Origin: Candidatus Geothermarchaeum rappei
GTDB taxonomy: Archaea; Thermoproteota; Nitrososphaeria; Geothermarchaeales; JDFR-13
Reading direction: 5' to 3'
Assembly (NCBI GenBank): GCA_002011085.2
Contig: MTMB02000001.1
Location: 1,091,627-1,155,626 of the forward strand
Length of the DNA: 64,000 bases
The translations under genes and the position numbers were made by a program. A model generated the notes under the pieces. It saw only the letters and a list, made by a program, of their open reading frames with translations, did no database searches and had not been told where the DNA came from. Shown piece by piece: positions 60,629 through 64,000 of this stretch. The stretch's first letter is position 1, and every line of letters begins with the position of its first letter.

Positions 60629-61293
60629 TCCTTCGCACACCTCTCATTAATTAATATTCTTAATGAATTAAATACACTTGATATAGACAAAGAAGTTGTA
60701 TCTAAAATAATAATATTTGAATATTTAGTAGCCAAAAGCATATAATATTTTTTTTTAAAAGATATCTCCACTGGATTTACGATATCCTTTTTTCTTTTTG
60801 TAGCCATCTTTGCGGATGCTATAAAGAAAATCGGTATATTCTCTTTAGCTGAAAGATACTTATCAATATATTTTCCGATAAATTTACCGTATTTCTTTAA
60901 AAAGTGAGTAGAACGACAATCCCAAATTATGTCAATAATGGTATCTATTATGCTTCTATCGAAAATAATTACATTACAACGTAGTACACTGGCTAAAACC
61001 TTTATAAAAGATATAACGAACAAAGTATCCAAGAATAGTAAATATGGGTAAGTATTACACAACACTCTATCAACCCAGAAAACATGAATAGGAATTATTG
61101 ATTCATTACTTTTTTTAATAATTATAGTTCTCTTGGTTAGTTTAGCATATATATATAGGATATAGGTAAATATAGGGAAGGACCGGGACCAAATGCGGAG
61201 CACCCTTATATTAGAATTCCTGAGAAATATCTCTAATAAAATAGCTTGGGTTGATTTGCCTGCTCCGTCTGTACCACTAATAATTATATTCAT
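60610..61293 (-). CDS. Thymidylate-kinase-like P-loop protein
   Basis: A 227-residue P-loop kinase. The Walker A motif GTDGAGKST at 7-15 and IFDRSIIDTIIDIIWD near 113-128 (DR of the lid/LID-type motif) match the thymidylate kinase family. The N-terminal part IRVLRIWSRSFP near 33 may bind base or sugar. dTMP kinases of archaea usually have a DRY or DRW motif; here DRS, so another substrate is possible, as for similar genes in other surface polysaccharide clusters. High AT content. It overlaps the Gmd gene by 19 bases (60610-60628) and ends within its 5' end. Confidence 0.62.
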   Translation of the reverse strand: MNIIISGTDGAGKSTQAILLEIFLRNSNIRVLRIWSRSFPIFTYILYIYAKLTKRTIIIKKSNESIIPIHVFWVDRVLCNTYPYLLFLDTLFVISFIKVLASVLRCNVIIFDRSIIDTIIDIIWDCRSTHFLKKYGKFIGKYIDKYLSAKENIPIFFIASAKMATKRKKDIVNPVEISFKKKYYMLLATKYSNIIILDTTSLSISSVFNSLRILINERCAKEWRLQH

Positions 61294-61338
61294 GATTATA
61301 ATTATTAAGGTATGAACTGGAAAAAATTAAAGATATAT

Positions 61339-62457
61339 TCAATAAATAAAATTTTTAAATCGTGAAATCACAACTCTTTTATTATGTACTTTTTTTATAT
61401 ATGACCATGCATTATAGCCATATTCTTTTATTACCTCAGGTTTCTCAAGTAAAAATCTTAGCGTATTAAATATGTGCTTAACGATGTTATCTCTTCTAAT
61501 AATAATACCTCTTTTATTCTTTGATACTATGTCATTTAAACTTTGAACATCAGTTGAGACTATACAGTTACCATAGGACATGGCTTCCAATACAGTAAGT
61601 GGAGGATCTACAGCAATGCATGTTAGAGCAGGATACAAAAAAATATTATTTTTCATTAGTATATTATCCTTTTCATTTGGTTCCAAGTTTTTTAATACAA
61701 CATTTATGTTACGTTCGATATTTAATTTTTTAATACATTTTTTTAGAGAACGATACATTTCGAGGTAATTTGTATATCCTTGTTTTGATAGATAAATGAA
61801 AAAATTAAACTTGTTACTATATTTTTCGGTTAAAAGTTTCATAGCAACAAGAATCTTATCAAAAGGAAAACGGTGGTAATTAGCATGTCCAATATAGGTA
61901 ATATTAATTGGATCTCCAATTTTCTTTGAAACCTTATTTATATTAGTTTCAATAGGAACAGGAACATAAAAACAATGTGCACCTAATCTTTTACAAAATG
62001 AATAAGTTTCAGGACTGGGTGTTAATATATTTAATTTTTTATTTATTCTGCCAAGCACGATTAAAGTAAACACTCTCAATAATGTTAGTCTGTCAAATAG
62101 ATTCCTTAAAGAATATTGATAAACATATACACGTCTACTTTTTATTAAGATGTTATGAGGAATAGACATTAAAGGAAAATGCATTACATGTAAATCAGTA
62201 CAATTTAAATCGAGATTATATATAGTTTCTAACCTATAAAAGGAAGATGGATTTGTAGCATAGAATATAATTGTTGAAGCGTTAGATGGTTCGTATTTTT
62301 TTGCGAACCCTCTTACTTTATCAATAATCGAGAGTACAAACACATTATCATACATATTACCTAGTAACTCAATATAATTTCTAGATAATACGACTTCACC
62401 CATATTCCATGGTTTGTGAAGACCATATGTTATAACTAAAGCATTCAAACTCCTCAC
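61339..62457 (-). CDS. Glycosyltransferase, GT4-like
   Basis: A 372-residue GT-B protein. The C-terminal donor domain is recognised by ITYIGHANYHRFPFDKILVAM near 192-212, NDNIFLYPALTCIAVDPPLTVLEAM region near 270-295, and GNCIVSTDVQSLNDIV near 298, in the place of the EX7E block. The N-terminal half starts with ALVITYGLHKPWNMGEV. Lys/Asn/Ile-rich composition reflects the AT-rich DNA. GTG start overlaps the stop of the preceding NTase-like gene (GTGA), so the two are coupled. The sugar transferred is unknown. Confidence 0.82.
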   Translation of the reverse strand: MRSLNALVITYGLHKPWNMGEVVLSRNYIELLGNMYDNVFVLSIIDKVRGFAKKYEPSNASTIIFYATNPSSFYRLETIYNLDLNCTDLHVMHFPLMSIPHNILIKSRRVYVYQYSLRNLFDRLTLLRVFTLIVLGRINKKLNILTPSPETYSFCKRLGAHCFYVPVPIETNINKVSKKIGDPINITYIGHANYHRFPFDKILVAMKLLTEKYSNKFNFFIYLSKQGYTNYLEMYRSLKKCIKKLNIERNINVVLKNLEPNEKDNILMKNNIFLYPALTCIAVDPPLTVLEAMSYGNCIVSTDVQSLNDIVSKNKRGIIIRRDNIVKHIFNTLRFLLEKPEVIKEYGYNAWSYIKKVHNKRVVISRFKNFIY

Positions 62458-63479
62458 TCTAAATTTATCGCTCTGAATAATCTAACTAAAAATATTTTGT
62501 TCTTGAAATTAGTAAATACCAATGGTAGACTTTTCCTCGAATTTTTTTCCCTAACTTTTTCGAAAAAAGCTCGTAACAATATTTTATAAGGATACTTATA
62601 GGGAATCAATTTAACTAAAAAATCGTTAAAAGGTATTAAAACTAAGTCTCTATGTAATTTTTCTATAGTATTTTCTACAAACTCAATAGCATTATGGTCG
62701 TTAATTAACTTTGCCAGATGATAAGATACAGAGAAATACACTGTAGTGGCTATTGTTAAATTATTTTCTTTGACAATCTTTATAAACCTGCTAAAAAAGT
62801 CGGGAGATGAATAACTGGAACTAAATGAATGAATGTACATAAAATCACGTAAAAGATATGAAAGGTTCTTATATATTGAATGAGCAACTACTGTAGCAAG
62901 TTCAGCTGCCGGAGATAATAGATATGTGTCAAAATCATCAACAAACAATTTTATCCATGGATATATTTGGGATACTCTATATTTTTTTACATATCTTGAT
63001 AAATTTTTTTTGTCGATATATTCAAATCCTCCGATAGATATGATATTATAAATGTCGATCATAACAGGGTCCGGTTTAAAGTTAGTTTTATAGTCTTCCA
63101 ACGTAGTACAATAATAGTAGGTTTCCATGATCTTAAAACCTTGGCTAAGCAACATATTTACAATTTGATTATAATTATTAAAACATAGTATGTCTATATC
63201 GGCTATCGCCTCTTCGAATGGAGGTAATGTCTTGAATATAGCATATTTTATATTGCTCTCTTTAAGTATCGTTGTTATTTCCTTTAACGTCTCAAATATT
63301 CTTACTAATCTGTTGACATGATATATGTATCTGTATGATTTCTTACGCAAGTTTGGAGATAAGGATAATAAATAAGTAAGTGGAATTTTGTTTATCTCTG
63401 CAAACTTATGTAACTCAGCATTATAAACGTTACTTGGTTTTTTCTTAATTAATTCGGATATGTATTTTTTTCTCATCAT
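62454..63479 (-). CDS. Nucleotidyltransferase-fold protein (uncharacterised)
   Basis: A 341-residue protein. The segment IKYAIFKTLPPFEEAIADIDILCFN near 70-95 has the K---P----DIDIL pattern of the polymerase-beta-type nucleotidyltransferases, specifically the uncharacterised NTase-type proteins (NTP_transf_5) often found in polysaccharide clusters. DPVMIDIYN near 133 offers a third acidic residue. The rest is helical. Substrate unknown; modification of a sugar or lipid head by a nucleotidyl or phosphate group is possible. Two ATGs are adjacent at the start. Low GC and Lys/Ile-rich, unlike the genes left of 54 kb. Confidence 0.6.
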   Translation of the reverse strand: MMRKKYISELIKKKPSNVYNAELHKFAEINKIPLTYLLSLSPNLRKKSYRYIYHVNRLVRIFETLKEITTILKESNIKYAIFKTLPPFEEAIADIDILCFNNYNQIVNMLLSQGFKIMETYYYCTTLEDYKTNFKPDPVMIDIYNIISIGGFEYIDKKNLSRYVKKYRVSQIYPWIKLFVDDFDTYLLSPAAELATVVAHSIYKNLSYLLRDFMYIHSFSSSYSSPDFFSRFIKIVKENNLTIATTVYFSVSYHLAKLINDHNAIEFVENTIEKLHRDLVLIPFNDFLVKLIPYKYPYKILLRAFFEKVREKNSRKSLPLVFTNFKNKIFLVRLFRAINLE

Positions 63480-63559
63480 TAAATGGCTTATTAACTGTTT
63501 TCATTTATATAATTAGAAAAATAAAGGCCTAATTAATTTAGCCAAGACTATAAAAAGGT

Positions 63560-64000
63560 TTATTTAAAAGTTATTTTGCGCGTGGATTTTAAACGTAACC
63601 TAGCGAGTTTATGGAATTCTTTAACTAAATCTGGATATGAATCTGCCAGATTTTCTTTTTCAAGAGGATCCTTTTGGGTATTATATAACTCCTTATTTTT
63701 AAGTTTTTCATAATAAATGAACTTCCATGGACCTATCCTTACTACAATAGCTCTTGGTTCATATGTAGTTATAAATTTATATCCTTTTCCTTTGTTAAAT
63801 ACAGAGGCTTCACTATAAAGTACTCGTGTTTTAAGATTATATTCTGGAAAACATGATATCGAGATACCGTCAACTCCATATAAAATGGAAGACGAATTTT
63901 CTTTTTTTATTAAGTCGGCAATAGTAGGGAGTAAATCGACTAAGGAAATGTTAATAGAGTCTATCTTGCATGAAGATAAATTAGGATTATAGAATATCAA
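63560..64000 (-). CDS. Sulfatase (3' end, partial)
   Basis: The last 146 residues of a sulfatase; the 5' part lies past the right edge. The visible sequence has LVDLLPTIADLIKKEN and YGVDGISI near the start, RVLYSEASVF, the C-terminal RIGPWKFIYYEKLKNKELYNTQKDP segment with ENLADSYPDLV, typical of the C-terminal subdomain of type I sulfatases. The active-site Cys/Ser of the N-terminal part (CxPSR) is not in this window. A sulfatase next to a sulfotransferase-bearing glycan island could remove sulfate from glycans or be a related phosphoesterase. AT-rich. Confidence 0.78.
   Translation of the reverse strand: MIFYNPNLSSCKIDSINISLVDLLPTIADLIKKENSSSILYGVDGISISCFPEYNLKTRVLYSEASVFNKGKGYKFITTYEPRAIVVRIGPWKFIYYEKLKNKELYNTQKDPLEKENLADSYPDLVKEFHKLARLRLKSTRKITFK

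Noticed and set aside
1-64000. CRISPR arrays, tRNA, rRNA, transposases, integrase sites.
   Set aside because: None found on reading both strands; no regular repeat-spacer pattern and no recognisable mobile-element protein.

Overview
The window looks like a chromosomal segment of an archaeon, most likely a thermophilic member of the Thermoproteota (Crenarchaeota) or a relative. The reasons are families I know mainly from archaea (a TrmB-type regulator, DUF1616, DUF432, a two-gene core MetE, MoxR-DUF58 envelope genes), heavy use of AGG/AGA and ATA codons, frequent GTG and TTG starts, leaderless-looking first genes with a TATA-like box 25-40 bases upstream, and Shine-Dalgarno motifs inside operons. 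There is no rRNA, tRNA, CRISPR array or insertion sequence that I can recognise, and no gap between genes exceeds about 200 bases, so the exact lineage cannot be fixed from this window.

Region by region: (1) 1-4.6 kb holds a plus-strand run with the end of a UDP-sulfoquinovose-synthase-like epimerase, a thioredoxin, a TrmB-type regulator, a sugar epimerase and a DegT aminotransferase, with a convergent hexapeptide acyltransferase. (2) 4.7-9.2 kb is a sulfate-activation block: ATP sulfurylase, APS kinase, two small ribbon-helix-helix-like proteins and two alkaline-phosphatase-superfamily enzymes. (3) 9.3-17.2 kb, minus strand, carries a flippase, a Tat-exported phosphoesterase, and a LolD/MacB-type ABC operon that also encodes a GT-C-like membrane protein and a DUF1616-C-like protein. 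(4) 17.2-29.5 kb has a DUF1616 membrane protein and a nine-gene minus-strand envelope operon: three membrane/unknown genes, DUF4129, DUF4350, MoxR ATPase, DUF58, flippase, DPM-synthase-like GT2 and GT-C.

(5) 29.5-44 kb is mixed: a methyltransferase, an HTH protein fused to a beta-helix, PAP2 phosphatase, FTR1 iron permease with a Cys-rich thioredoxin-like partner, formamidase, aldo-keto reductase, cupin, UDP-sugar dehydrogenase, a sulfatase-fold protein, M42 peptidase, MFS transporter and a large secreted protein. (6) 43.5-45 kb is a DUF432-MscS pair. (7) 45.2-49.8 kb is a glycyl radical enzyme with its activase and an MFS transporter. (8) 49.9-52.9 kb is a methionine-synthesis group: MetF-like protein, MetE-N-like and MetE-C-like proteins. 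(9) 52.9-64 kb is an increasingly AT-rich surface-glycan island: GT4 glycosyltransferases, a PAPS-type sulfotransferase, an APH-like kinase, a divergent APS-kinase-like protein, a GDP-perosamine-type pair (Gmd plus aminotransferase), a cupin, a dTMP-kinase-like and a nucleotidyltransferase-like protein, and a sulfatase running off the right edge.

The common theme is building, flipping and modifying cell-surface glycans. Sulfate activation (Sat plus APS kinase) together with a sulfotransferase, sulfatase-fold enzymes and a sulfoquinovose-type epimerase suggests that sulfated or sulfonated sugars are part of this surface. No sulfate-reduction gene is present in the window. All functional assignments are from reading the sequences and recalling family motifs; no database search was run.
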